From the NCBI GenBank assembly GCA_050743075.1, contig JBOGDS010000021.1:1-52231 (forward strand): 52,231 bases of DNA, written 5' to 3'. Origin of the DNA: JBOGDS01 sp050743075 (GTDB lineage Bacteria > Actinomycetota > Actinomycetes > Jiangellales > Jiangellaceae). The notes under the pieces are model-generated. The model did no database searches, was not told the DNA's origin, and saw only the letters and a program-made list of their open reading frames with translations. Positions within the stretch are counted from its first letter, which is position 1. Each line of letters begins with the position of its first letter. Shown here one piece after another: positions 18,722-27,268 of the stretch. The position numbers and the translations under genes were made by a program.

Positions 18722-19585
18722 GTGCCGCTTCGTCTCGGGAGCCGGGTATTCAGCCCGGGCGAGTATGCCGTCATGGCGATCGTCAACCGGACCCCGGATT
18801 CGTTCTACGACCAGGGCGCGACGTACGTGCTCGACGCGGCGCTGAGTCGGATCGAGCAGGTCGTCGCGGAAGGAGCAGACATCGTCGACGTCGGCGGCGT
18901 CAAGGCCGGATACGGGCCGCCCGTCGACGAGTCCGAGGAGATCGACCGCTCGGCGGGCCTGGTCGCCACGGTGCGCGAACGCCACCCGGACCTCGTGATC
19001 AGCGTCGACACCTATCGGTCCCGCGTCGCGGACGCCGTCTGTGCAGCGGGCGCCGACCTGGTCAACGACACCTGGGCGGGCGCCGATCCGGACGTGGCGG
19101 CGGTCGCGGCCCGGTGGGGGGTCGGCCTGGTGTGCAGCCACACCGGCAGGCAGGCGCCGCGCTCCGACCCGCACCGGGTCGCGTATGACGACGTCATGGC
19201 GGACGTCGTCACGACGACGACCGCGTCGGCAGAGCGGGCCGTCGCGGCAGGTGTGCCCCGCGACGGCATCCTCGTCGACCCGACCCACGACTTCGGCAAG
19301 AACACACGGCACTCGCTGGAGCTGACCCGGCGCCTGGCTGAGCTCGTCGCAACGGGCTGGCCCGTTCTGGTGAGCCTGTCGCGCAAGGACTTCGTCGGCG
19401 AGACGCTCGCCCTGCCCGTGGAGGACCGCCTGTCCGGCACACTCGCCGCCACTGCCGTATCGGCCTGGCTCGGCGCCCAGGTGTTCCGTGCCCACGACAT
19501 CGTGGAGACACGCCAGGTGCTCGACATGGTCGCCGCGATCCGTGGCACTCGACCGCCGTCGGCCCCCCGCCGCGGGCTGGCATGA
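18722..19585 (+). CDS. folP2: Dihydropteroate synthase homologue (FolP2-like)
   Basis: The 287-residue TIM-barrel has MAIVNRTPDSFYDQG (residues about 19-33; the canonical enzyme has VNVTPDSF), VDVGGVKAGYGP in place of DVGGESTRPG, DLVISVDTYRSRVA, LVNDTWAG and a C-terminal VSLSRKDFVGE. These changes match FolP2, which in mycobacteria is reported not to have dihydropteroate synthase activity and whose real role is unresolved. The GTG at 18722 is preceded by CAGGAGGT. It lies in the same order as in mycobacteria (folP2, LOG, dapE). Confidence 0.87.
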   Translation: MPLRLGSRVFSPGEYAVMAIVNRTPDSFYDQGATYVLDAALSRIEQVVAEGADIVDVGGVKAGYGPPVDESEEIDRSAGLVATVRERHPDLVISVDTYRSRVADAVCAAGADLVNDTWAGADPDVAAVAARWGVGLVCSHTGRQAPRSDPHRVAYDDVMADVVTTTTASAERAVAAGVPRDGILVDPTHDFGKNTRHSLELTRRLAELVATGWPVLVSLSRKDFVGETLALPVEDRLSGTLAATAVSAWLGAQVFRAHDIVETRQVLDMVAAIRGTRPPSAPRRGLA

Positions 19586-19642
19586 GGACCGCTAGTCGGA
19601 AGCGCCGGTACGGAGCGACGCGGAATGCCGGAGCTCGACCAT

Positions 19643-21079
19643 TTAGTTGTGCGGACCACCCGTGCTGAGCTGCTCCGGATCCTCCAGGGCGGGCGGGCTG
19701 CCCAGGGCGCGGTTGAGTGCCAAGGTGAGCACCCAGAGCCCGACCCCGATCGCCAGCAGGACACCGGCGATCCGGTACTGCTGGGCATCCCGGTCGGTGA
19801 GCGGTGACGCCAGGTAAGCGCAGGCGATCGCCCCGACTACGGGTAACACGGTCGGCGCGCGGAAATGCCGGTGGTCGACGTCGTCGCGGCGCAGTACGAG
19901 TACCGCGATGTTGACGACCGTGAAGACGCCGAGCAGCAGCAGGGCGGTCGTCCCACCCAGGGCAGGTACTTCACCGACGAAGGAGATCAGGCCGAACGCG
20001 AGCGCCGTCGTGAACAGGATGGCGACCCAGGGCGTCCGTCGAGACGGGTGGACGAAGCCCAGCGCCCGCGGTAGCACGCGCTCGCGGCTCATGCCGTACA
20101 GCAGCCGACTCGCCATCAGCATGTTGATCAGGGCGGAGTTCGCCACGGCGAACATGGCGATGAAGGCGAAGATCCCCAACGGGAAGTTGGGCGCGCCGGC
20201 CTCGACCACCTTCAGCAGCGGTGTGTCGCCCTCGCCGAGCTCGTCGAGCGGCACCAGGGCTACCGCCGTGATCGACACCAGGATGTAGATCATCCCGGTG
20301 GCGATCAGGCCTGCCAGCATGATCTTGGGGAAGATCTTGATCGGTTCCTTGCACTCCTCGGCCATGTTCACCGAGTCCTCGAACCCGACCATCGCGAAGA
20401 ACGCGAGTGCGGTCGCCGCCGTCACCGCGCCGAACAGGCCCTGGCCGGCCGGGGCCTCGAACTCCGTGACCCGGGAGAAGTCGCCGTCGCCACCACCGAG
20501 CGCCCAGAGCCCGATGAAGATGATCAGCAGGAGGCCGGACAGCTCGACACAGGTGAGGACGACGTTGGCCTTGACGCTCTCGCCGACACCGCGGAAGTTG
20601 ACGATCGCGACCAGCGCCATGAACCCGAGCGCCACCAGGGTGATGCCGATGCCCTCGCCCAGCGAGAGGTCGAACGCCTCGCCGAGGTTGGCCGCAAACG
20701 CGCGAGAGGCCGTCGACGCCGAGGTGATGCCGGAGCACATGACGGTGAACGCCACGATGAACGTGAAGAAGTGGATGCCGAACGCCTTGTGGGTGTACAA
20801 GGCGGCGCCGGCCGCCCGCGGGTACTTCGTCACAAGTTCGAGGTAGCTGAACGCGGTGACGATCGCGACCAGGAAGGCGACCAGGAAGGGTATCCACACC
20901 GCACCGCCAGCCAGGGCGGCGATCTGACCGGTCAGGGCATAGATGCCGGTGCCCAGGATGTCCCCGACCACGAACAGCAGCAGCAGGCCAGGGCCCATCA
21001 CCCGCCGCAGGCTCGGTTGGTCGCTGTTCTGCCCGTCGGGCGCTCGCTCTCCGCCCGGGCCTGCCGTGGTCTCCACCAT
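19643..21079 (-). CDS. APC-family amino acid permease
   Basis: The 478-residue integral membrane protein has about 12-13 predicted helices. It starts with LLLLFVVGDILGTGIYALTG (first helix with the APC GTGIY motif), then IPFLVAFLVAIVTAFSYLEL and later ALAFFAMVGFEDSVNMAEEC, a typical helix-6 region. A short charged N-terminus precedes the first helix. The substrate cannot be predicted beyond amino acids or amines. The ATG at 21079 lies 39 bp after the LOG stop, so the gene may be at the end of the dapE-LOG-permease transcript. Confidence 0.93.
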   Translation of the reverse strand: MVETTAGPGGERAPDGQNSDQPSLRRVMGPGLLLLFVVGDILGTGIYALTGQIAALAGGAVWIPFLVAFLVAIVTAFSYLELVTKYPRAAGAALYTHKAFGIHFFTFIVAFTVMCSGITSASTASRAFAANLGEAFDLSLGEGIGITLVALGFMALVAIVNFRGVGESVKANVVLTCVELSGLLLIIFIGLWALGGGDGDFSRVTEFEAPAGQGLFGAVTAATALAFFAMVGFEDSVNMAEECKEPIKIFPKIMLAGLIATGMIYILVSITAVALVPLDELGEGDTPLLKVVEAGAPNFPLGIFAFIAMFAVANSALINMLMASRLLYGMSRERVLPRALGFVHPSRRTPWVAILFTTALAFGLISFVGEVPALGGTTALLLLGVFTVVNIAVLVLRRDDVDHRHFRAPTVLPVVGAIACAYLASPLTDRDAQQYRIAGVLLAIGVGLWVLTLALNRALGSPPALEDPEQLSTGGPHN

Positions 21080-21118
21080 CGCAACCTCCCAGGTGATCGT
21101 TCTACCTAGGTAACCGGC

Positions 21119-21898
21119 CTACGGGTCGCTCCGCAAGACCCCGGATCCTCCGCCCTCGGACCTCTCACTGACTCGCATGATCACCTCGACGGCCTCGTCG
21201 ACGTCGTCGGTCACCGACCACAGCTCGAGGTCGGCTTCGGCGATCTTCTTCTCAGCCGCGGCCGTGTCGCGAAGCCAGTCGACCAGGCCGCGCCAGTAGT
21301 CGGCGCCCATGAGCACGATCGGGAACTGGGTGACCTTGCCGGTCTGCACGAGCGTGAGCGCCTCGAACAGCTCGTCGAGGGTGCCGAACCCTCCGGGGAA
21401 CACGACGAAGCCCTGGGCGTACTTGACGAACATCGTCTTGCGGGCGAAGAAGTACCGGAAGTTGATGCCGAGGTCGACGTACTCGTTCAGCCCCTGTTCG
21501 AACGGCAGTTCGATGCCGAGACCGACGGACACGCCCTCGGCCAGGAAGGCACCCTTGTTGGCTGCCTCCATGATCCCCGGGCCGCCGCCGGTGATCACCG
21601 CGTAGCCCGCGCGTGCCAGGGCCGATCCCAGCCGGACGGCCGTCTCGTACATCACGTCGTCACGGGGGACGCGCGCGGAACCGAACACGCTGATCGCCGG
21701 GCCGAGCTCGGCGAGCGAACCGAACCCCTCGACGAACTCGGACTGGATGCGCATGACCCGCCACGGGTCGGTATGCACCCAGTCGGCGGGTCCCGGGCCG
21801 TCGAGCAACCGCTGGTCTGTCGTGCTCACCTCGACCTGCGAGCGGCGCAGCGTCACCGGCCCGCGGTGCTTCTCGACCGGACGGGGATCGTCAGTCAC
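21119..21898 (-). CDS. LOG-family Rossmann-fold protein (TIGR00730)
   Basis: The 259-residue protein has ITGGGPGIMEAANKGAF near residue 100 and VFPGGFGTLDELFEALT, the PGGxGTxxE signature of LOG (lonely guy) nucleotide-5'-monophosphate phosphoribohydrolases. Relatives release the free base from nucleoside monophosphates, including cytokinin riboside monophosphates. Here the second position is Phe, still accepted. The GTG at 21898 overlaps the dapE stop, so the genes are coupled. In mycobacteria the same neighbour (Rv1205) is reported to make cytokinins; that function is not established here. Confidence 0.9.
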   Translation of the reverse strand: MTDDPRPVEKHRGPVTLRRSQVEVSTTDQRLLDGPGPADWVHTDPWRVMRIQSEFVEGFGSLAELGPAISVFGSARVPRDDVMYETAVRLGSALARAGYAVITGGGPGIMEAANKGAFLAEGVSVGLGIELPFEQGLNEYVDLGINFRYFFARKTMFVKYAQGFVVFPGGFGTLDELFEALTLVQTGKVTQFPIVLMGADYWRGLVDWLRDTAAAEKKIAEADLELWSVTDDVDEAVEVIMRVSERSEGGGSGVLRSDP

Positions 21899-23004
21899 AC
21901 CGCGACGCTATCGCCATGCGCCCCCTGCGGCGGCCGCACAGAATCGGTCAGCCATGCGCGCATCCGGTCCTCGCATCGTTGGATCTCGCGCACGTCGACG
22001 CGTTCGTCGTCGGCGTGGGCCAGGCTCGGGTCGCCCGGACCGTAGTTGACCGCGGGTATGCCGAACGCCGAGAACCGCGCCACGTCGGTCCAGCCGTACT
22101 TGGGCCGCACCTCGGCGTCGACCACGGCGACGAACGCCGTGGCGGCCGGATGGGCCAGGCCCGGGCGGGCGCCCGGCGCGCCGTCGGTGATCGCTACCTC
22201 GAACCCGGCAAACAGCTCGCGACAATGCGCCTCGGCCTCGGCCAGCGACCGGCTGGGCGCGAAGCGGTAGTTCACGGTCACCACACAGATGTCGGGGATG
22301 ACGTTCCCGGCGATGCCACCACGGATGTCGACGGCGTTCATGCCCTCGCGGTATACCAGGCCGTCGACGTCGATCTCCGCAGGCACGTACGAGCGGAGCC
22401 TGTCCAGCACGTTGCCGGCCGCGTGGACGGCGTTGCTGCCCATCCACCACCGGGCGCTGTGGGCCGCCCGGCCGTGGACTGTCACCTCCGCCCGGACGGT
22501 GCCGTTGCAACCGCCCTCGACCTGTGCTCCCGTCGGTTCCATCAGCACCGCGAAGTCCGCCGCGAGCCACTCCGGGTGGTCGCGGGCCACGCGTCCCAGG
22601 CCGCTGCGGTCGGCCTCGACCTCCTCGTTGTCGTAGAAGACATAGGTGACGTCGCGCACCGGTTCGACGACGTGCGCCGCGAGGCGCAGGGCCACCGCGA
22701 CGCCACCCTTCATGTCGACCGTGCCGCGCCCCCACAGCAGGTGACCCTCGCGGCGCGTGGGCAGGTTCGACGCGATCGGGACCGTGTCCAGGTGTCCCGC
22801 GACGACGACCCGCTCGACGCGGCCGAGCTCGGTCCGGGCGACGACGGTGTCGCCATCGCGGTCGACGCGCAGATGCGGATACGACCGCAGCGCACTCTCC
22901 ACCGCGTCGGCCAGGTCCGTCTCGTCGCCGCTGACCGACGGGACGTCGCAGACCGCGGCCGTCAGCTCCGGCCCGGGCAGGTCGAGGTCCAACCGCGCCG
23001 ACAT
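21895..23004 (-). CDS. dapE: Succinyl-diaminopimelate desuccinylase
   Basis: DapE hydrolyses N-succinyl-LL-diaminopimelate in lysine and peptidoglycan precursor synthesis. The 369-residue M20-family enzyme has zinc ligands in VVAGHLDTVPI and WGRGTVDMKGGVAVAL, the catalytic glutamates in FYDNEEVEADRSGLG, and the dimerisation loop VTVHGRAAHSARWWMG. The ATG at 23004 gives the expected short N-terminus; a frame extending to 23109 has no ribosome site. It belongs with dapD (25302) and dapC (34233) in the same stretch. Confidence 0.95.
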   Translation of the reverse strand: MSARLDLDLPGPELTAAVCDVPSVSGDETDLADAVESALRSYPHLRVDRDGDTVVARTELGRVERVVVAGHLDTVPIASNLPTRREGHLLWGRGTVDMKGGVAVALRLAAHVVEPVRDVTYVFYDNEEVEADRSGLGRVARDHPEWLAADFAVLMEPTGAQVEGGCNGTVRAEVTVHGRAAHSARWWMGSNAVHAAGNVLDRLRSYVPAEIDVDGLVYREGMNAVDIRGGIAGNVIPDICVVTVNYRFAPSRSLAEAEAHCRELFAGFEVAITDGAPGARPGLAHPAATAFVAVVDAEVRPKYGWTDVARFSAFGIPAVNYGPGDPSLAHADDERVDVREIQRCEDRMRAWLTDSVRPPQGAHGDSVAV

Positions 23005-23017
23005 GCAGCCGACCCTA

Positions 23018-23032
23018 GTTGGTGCGACCAAC
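23018..23032. promoter_or_regulatory. Short palindrome upstream of dapE
   Basis: GTTGGT-GCG-ACCAAC lies 14 bases upstream of the dapE start in the divergent region with the LysM gene. It is perfect but short. It may be an operator or a chance dyad. Confidence 0.25.
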
Positions 23033-23147
23033 CCCACCCACTGGTGGATCCGGCCGCAGCGGACCCCGCACCTTCCGGCTCTGGTACTTTGCCGACGCAC
23101 ACCAACCATGCCTCACCCGAAGGGGCGCCCATGAGGATGGTGCACCA

Positions 23148-23609
23148 GTGAGCGGCTCCCACACCGTCGTTGCCGGTGACACGCTGTCGGGCATCGCGAA
23201 GCAGTACGGCCTGGAGCTCGACGACCTCGTGACGTGGAACAAGATCAAGGATCCATCGCTGATCGTGGTCGGCCAGAAGATCGAGCTCAGCGGACACGAC
23301 GAAGCACCGACACCGAGCGGCGAGGCGTACACGGTGGCCTCTGGGGACACGTTCTCCGAGATCGGCCAGATGTACGGCGTCGACTACAAGGTGATCATGA
23401 AGGCCAACGGCTACGACGACCCCACCAAGCTCCAGGCCGGCGCCACGATCACGATTCCCTACCGATCGCACGTGGTGGTGGCCGGCGACACGCTCTCCGA
23501 GATCGGCCAGAAGTACGGCGTCGACTACAAGGCTGTCATGGAGCTCAACGGCTACGACGACCCCGCCAAGCTGCCGGTCGATGCGAAATTAGTCATTCCG
23601 TTCAGTTGA
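23148..23609 (+). CDS. Three-LysM-domain protein
   Basis: The 153-residue protein consists almost entirely of three LysM modules: HTVVAGDTLSGIAKQYG (near residues 4-20), YTVASGDTFSEIGQMYG and HVVVAGDTLSEIGQKYG, each followed by the peptidoglycan-binding hydrophobic-asparagine pattern. Linkers are short. No signal peptide or transmembrane helix is visible with either the GTG at 23148 or the longer frame from 23019, so export or cytoplasmic use is unclear. The last two modules are about 75% identical to each other at residue level, suggesting recent duplication within the gene. Confidence 0.85.
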   Translation: MSGSHTVVAGDTLSGIAKQYGLELDDLVTWNKIKDPSLIVVGQKIELSGHDEAPTPSGEAYTVASGDTFSEIGQMYGVDYKVIMKANGYDDPTKLQAGATITIPYRSHVVVAGDTLSEIGQKYGVDYKAVMELNGYDDPAKLPVDAKLVIPFS

Positions 23610-23685
23610 CGGTGCGCTCGGCGGAACGTGGCTGCGACGCTGCGCGAACCGCCAGCTTCGCCTGCGCAGGTGTGACGCAGCGGCC

Positions 23686-23715
23686 TTGACAGGAAACCAT
23701 TTGGTTTCCTATCCT
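23686..23715 (+). promoter_or_regulatory. ArsR-fusion promoter with overlapping operator
   Basis: TTGACA (23686-23691) and TATCCT (23710-23715) are separated by 18 bases. A perfect palindrome AGGAAACCA-TT-TGGTTTCCT (23691-23710) fills the spacer and touches both hexamers, so a bound repressor would block polymerase. Transcription from the -10 would start at about 23722, the GTG itself, predicting a leaderless mRNA. This is a classic ArsR autoregulation layout, inferred from sequence. Confidence 0.6.
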
Positions 23716-23721
23716 GCCACG

Positions 23722-24480
23722 GTGGAAGTGGTGTTCCGGGCCCTTGCCGATTCGACCCGACGAGCGCTGCTCGATGCGCTGTTCGAGCAGGACGGCCGGA
23801 CCTTGGTGGCGCTGACGGCACCACACGACATGACGAGGATCGCGGTGGCGAAGCATCTGCGGCTGCTCGAGGAGGCCGGCCTCGTGGTGAGCCGGCGCCG
23901 GGGTCGGGAGAAGTTGCATTACCTCAACCCGGTCCCGATCCGTCTCATCCATGACCGCTGGGTGAGCAAGTACACCGAGCCATGGGCTGCTGGCCTGGCG
24001 GGCCTGAAATCTGAACTGGAGCATCCAATGGAGAAGGTCTTCGAGATCTACATCCGCACGGCCGCCGAACGCCTGTGGGAAGCGATCACCGACCCGACGA
24101 TCCGGGCCAAGTACCACTTCGGTGCCGGCATCGAGTCCGACTGGACACCAGGATCGCACTACGCGCTGAACCATCCCGGCGCTGACGGCCCGCTCGCCGA
24201 AGGCGAGAACCTCGTCGTCGAACCACCGCGACGGCTCGTGCAGACCATGCACACCTTGTGGAGCGAAGACGCCGACCGTGAAGGCACGTCCCGAGTGACC
24301 TGGCAGATCGAACCCGTCGGTGACTCGTGTCGGCTGACCGTGACCCACGACCAGCTCAGCGATACAGCACCACCCGAGCTGTACGGCGGGTGGCCGATGA
24401 TCCTGTCCGGGTTGAAGACCTGGCTCGAGACCGGCCAGACCCTCACCACCCCAGGCTCGCTGATGTACGGCGAACTCTGA
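23722..24480 (+). CDS. ArsR regulator fused to an SRPBCC (AHSA1) domain
   Basis: The 252-residue protein has an ArsR-type winged helix (residues about 1-95: VFRALADSTRRALLDALFEQ, then RIAVAKHLRLLEEAGLVVSR) followed by an AHSA1/SRPBCC domain (about 102-250: KVFEIYIRTAAERLWEAITD to PMILSGLKTWLETG). No metal-binding cysteines are visible, so ligand sensing probably uses the SRPBCC pocket. The GTG at 23722 coincides with the predicted transcription start. It heads an operon with the VOC and DUF1905 genes. Confidence 0.88.
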   Translation: MEVVFRALADSTRRALLDALFEQDGRTLVALTAPHDMTRIAVAKHLRLLEEAGLVVSRRRGREKLHYLNPVPIRLIHDRWVSKYTEPWAAGLAGLKSELEHPMEKVFEIYIRTAAERLWEAITDPTIRAKYHFGAGIESDWTPGSHYALNHPGADGPLAEGENLVVEPPRRLVQTMHTLWSEDADREGTSRVTWQIEPVGDSCRLTVTHDQLSDTAPPELYGGWPMILSGLKTWLETGQTLTTPGSLMYGEL

Positions 24481-24500
24481 ACCCGACCAGGAGACACGCC

Positions 24501-24881
24501 ATGCCAACGACCAGCATCACCGACGTCCGCACGATCGGAGTCAATGTCAGCGACCAAGACGACGCCATCGCGTTCTACGTCGCCACCCTTGGCTTCGAAA
24601 AGCGGCTCGACGCCGCAATCAGCCCCACCATGCGATGGATCGAAGTCGCACCCCCAGGAGCGACCACCTCGATCGCCCTCAACGCCAACGAAGCCACCAC
24701 GGACGTCGCGGCCGACACCGGCATTCGTTTCACGGTGCCCGACGCCGAAGCCGAGCACACCGCAATGCGCGAACGCGGCGTGAACGTGGGCGACGTCTTG
24801 CGCTGGGACGGGGTCCCGCCGATGTACACGTTCGACGACCCCGACGGCAACCGGTTCTACATCGTCGAGGAGTTCCCATGA
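24501..24881 (+). CDS. VOC (glyoxalase/bleomycin-resistance fold) protein
   Basis: The 126-residue protein consists of one pair of beta-alpha-beta-beta-beta modules: IGVNVSDQDDAIAFYVATLG (residues about 12-31) and a second half RFTVPDAEAEHTAMRERGV ending MYTFDDPDGNRFYIVEE, the usual metal-ligand Glu region. Members include glyoxalases, dioxygenases and resistance proteins; the substrate is unknown. The ATG at 24501 has CAGGAGA upstream. It overlaps DUF1905 (ATGA). Confidence 0.88.
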   Translation: MPTTSITDVRTIGVNVSDQDDAIAFYVATLGFEKRLDAAISPTMRWIEVAPPGATTSIALNANEATTDVAADTGIRFTVPDAEAEHTAMRERGVNVGDVLRWDGVPPMYTFDDPDGNRFYIVEEFP

Positions 24882-25189
24882 CAACGCGTACGGCCACTCA
24901 CACCTCCGACCGCAGCTCGCTCGACAAGACCTTCACCGCGGCCTTGCGGAAGAGCCGCGCCACAGGCGGCTGGACCTTCGTCATGACCGACTGGACCGCC
25001 GAGTTCTTCGGCACCCGTGGCCTCGTCAAAGTCGCCGGAACCGTCGACGGGCACCCCTTCCGCAGTTCCTTCATGGCACTCGGCGACGGCACCCACAAGC
25101 TGCCCGTCAAGGCCGACCTGTGCCGGCTGATCAACAAGAACGAAGGCGACACCGTCACCATCCATCTCACCGAACGACTCGGGCGATGA
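24878..25189 (+). CDS. DUF1905 domain protein
   Basis: The 103-residue protein has the DUF1905 beta-barrel pattern: TGGWTFVMTDWTAEFFGTRG, KVAGTVDGHPFRSSFMALGD and KADLCRLINKNEGDTVTIHL. The N-terminal 20 residues are low-complexity Thr/Ser. The function is unknown. It is the third gene of the ArsR-SRPBCC/VOC operon, overlapping the VOC stop by 4 bases. Confidence 0.88.
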   Translation: MTTRTATHTSDRSSLDKTFTAALRKSRATGGWTFVMTDWTAEFFGTRGLVKVAGTVDGHPFRSSFMALGDGTHKLPVKADLCRLINKNEGDTVTIHLTERLGR

Positions 25190-25301
25190 CCGCGTCCGAA
25201 GCCGAGGCCGCAACGCGGTAGCCCCGGTGCCGACCGAGCGAGACGAGCGGCGGCACGGCACCGCGACCGCACCACTGGTCCGCTCTTCTAGGCTGTCCGG
25301 C

Positions 25302-26264
25302 ATGTCGTCCGCCTGGGGTGCCGGCCTGGCCACGATTGCGGCCGACGGGACTGTACTCGACGTCTGGTTCCCGTCGCCGGCACTCGGCCCGGCGCCGGCG
25401 ACCGTCGACGATGCCGACCTGCGGACGCTGGAGGGCGACGACCACGACCGCGGCACCCGGCAGCGGGTCGTGCGTACCGAGTCCGACATGGACTCCGCCC
25501 CGGTCGACGCTGCGGATGCCTACCTGCGCCTGCATCTGCTCTCGCACCGGTTGGTCCGCCCGCACGGCACTGACCTGACGGGCGTCTTCGGGCTGCTGGC
25601 GACGGTCGTCTGGACGAACGTCGGGCCGTGCGCCGTCGACGGATTCGAGGAGACCCGGCTGCGGCTGCGGCGGCGAGGCAGGGTCGAGGTCTACGGCGTC
25701 GACAAGTTCCCACGGATGACCGACTACGTCGTGCCCGGTGGCGTTCGGATCGCCGACGCCGACCGGGTCCGCCTGGGCGCACATCTCGCTCCGGGCACCG
25801 TCGTCATGCACGAAGGGTTCGTCAACTTCAACGCCGGAACCCTCGGCGCATCCATGGTCGAGGGCCGGATCTCGTCCGGCGTCGTGGTGGGCGACGGCTC
25901 CGACATCGGCGGCGGCTCGTCGATCATGGGCACGCTCTCGGGTGGCGGCACCGAGGTGATCTCGGTCGGCAAGGACTGCCTGCTCGGCGCCAACGCCGGC
26001 ATCGGCATATCGCTCGGCGACGGATGTGTGGTCGAGGCCGGGTGCTACGTCACGGCCGGCACCAAGATCAGCCTGCCCGACAACCGGGTGGTGAAGGCAC
26101 GGGAACTGTCCGGCCAGGACGGCCTGCTGTTCCGGCGCAACAGCGTGACCGGAGCCGTCGAGGCGCTGGCCCGGGCCGGCGACTGGGGCGGCCTGAACGC
26201 CGCCCTGCACGCCACCGACGCGGGAACGCGGACAGGGTCGCAGGACGTTTCCAGCGCACGATGA
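25302..26264 (+). CDS. dapD: Tetrahydrodipicolinate N-succinyltransferase
   Basis: DapD adds succinyl to tetrahydrodipicolinate, the step before DapC and DapE in meso-diaminopimelate synthesis. The 320-residue actinobacterial form has KFPRMTDYVVPGGVRIADAD and VVMHEGFVNFNAGTLGASMV, the active-site loop, and a left-handed beta-helix (GDGSDIGGGSSIMGTLSGGG). The ATG at 25302 gives the family N-terminus; upstream in-frame sequence lacks similarity. Its stop overlaps the exported muramidase gene. Confidence 0.94.
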   Translation: MSSAWGAGLATIAADGTVLDVWFPSPALGPAPATVDDADLRTLEGDDHDRGTRQRVVRTESDMDSAPVDAADAYLRLHLLSHRLVRPHGTDLTGVFGLLATVVWTNVGPCAVDGFEETRLRLRRRGRVEVYGVDKFPRMTDYVVPGGVRIADADRVRLGAHLAPGTVVMHEGFVNFNAGTLGASMVEGRISSGVVVGDGSDIGGGSSIMGTLSGGGTEVISVGKDCLLGANAGIGISLGDGCVVEAGCYVTAGTKISLPDNRVVKARELSGQDGLLFRRNSVTGAVEALARAGDWGGLNAALHATDAGTRTGSQDVSSAR

Positions 26265-27238
26265 CCCGATCCATCCGTGCGCTCGTGGCCGTTGCCGTGC
26301 TCGCGCTGCTAGGCGCCGGTGCGGCGGCCGCCCTGCTCTGGTGGACCGACGGATCCGTCGGACCGGTCGTGCTGCGCGACTCGTGCACGGCCGAGATCGG
26401 CGGCCAGACGGCGACCCTCAGCCCAGAGCAGGCCGGCCATGCGGCGACGATCGCCGCCGTCGCTGAGCAACGTGGCCTGCCCGCGCGCGCCGTAACCATC
26501 GCGCTGGCGACCGCCTACCAGGAGTCCGACCTGTACAACCTCGACTACGGCGACCGCGACTCGCTGGGCCTGTTCCAGCAGCGGCCGTCGCAGGGCTGGG
26601 GCACGCCGGCGGAGATCCAGGACCCGGTCTACGCCACCGGCCGGTTCTACGAAGCGCTGGTCCAGGTTCCGGACTACCGCGAGCTGGAGATCACGGTCGC
26701 GGCGCAGCAGGTGCAGCGCAGCGCGTTCCCCGACGCGTACGCCGCCCACGAAGCGGAGGCGAGAGTCATCGCATCGGCGCTGTCCGGCAACTCGCCGGCC
26801 GCGTTCAGCTGCTCGTTCCGGGCGGCGTCGTACGACGTACAGCCGGAGGAACCCGACGGGCTGACCGCCCGCGCTCGGACGATGCGCGACGAGCTGGCCT
26901 CGACGTTCGCCGCGTTGGAGATCGGCGGGTACCAGGCGGGGGGCATCGACTCGGGGCACGTCAACGGCTCCGCTCATTACGACGGGCGGGCCCTGGACAT
27001 CATCTTCCGCCCGTACGAGGACGCCGAGGTCAAGCGGTCCGGCTGGGTGGTCGCCCACTGGCTGGTCGCCAACGCCGACCGACTCGGGGTCACCACCGTC
27101 ATCTACGACGCGCAGATCTGGACCGCTCGACGCTCCGGTGCGGGCTGGCGCCCGTACACCCACCCGTCCGGCGACACGTCCAACCCCACGCTGCAGCACC
27201 TCGACCACATCCACGTCGACGTCGACCGCGGCTCTTGA
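26261..27238 (+). CDS. Exported muramidase-like/peptidase-like protein
   Basis: The 325-residue protein has an N-terminal transmembrane or signal helix (residues about 5-28), a lysozyme-like domain (ALATAYQESDLYNLDYGDRD, then SLGLFQQRPSQGWGTPAEI, with Glu in ES as the likely catalytic acid), and a C-terminal domain with SAHYDGRALDIIF and LDHIHVDV, the zinc-ligand arrangement (SxHxxGxAxD, HxH) of LAS-type D-Ala-D-Ala peptidases. Genes of this build are often labelled heavy metal transporter in databases, which the sequence does not support. ATGA overlap with dapD. Confidence 0.82.
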   Translation: MTRSIRALVAVAVLALLGAGAAAALLWWTDGSVGPVVLRDSCTAEIGGQTATLSPEQAGHAATIAAVAEQRGLPARAVTIALATAYQESDLYNLDYGDRDSLGLFQQRPSQGWGTPAEIQDPVYATGRFYEALVQVPDYRELEITVAAQQVQRSAFPDAYAAHEAEARVIASALSGNSPAAFSCSFRAASYDVQPEEPDGLTARARTMRDELASTFAALEIGGYQAGGIDSGHVNGSAHYDGRALDIIFRPYEDAEVKRSGWVVAHWLVANADRLGVTTVIYDAQIWTARRSGAGWRPYTHPSGDTSNPTLQHLDHIHVDVDRGS

Positions 27239-27261
27239 CAGGGTGACGATCTGACTAGCCT
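27235..27261 (+). promoter_or_regulatory. Candidate promoter of the kinase operon
   Basis: TTGACA at 27235-27240 overlaps the preceding stop, and TAGCCT lies at 27256-27261 with a 15-base spacer, shorter than ideal. The predicted start falls at about 27268, next to the GTG at 27269, and no ribosome site precedes it, so a leaderless mRNA is likely. Confidence 0.35.
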
Positions 27262-27268
27262 GTGAGCC

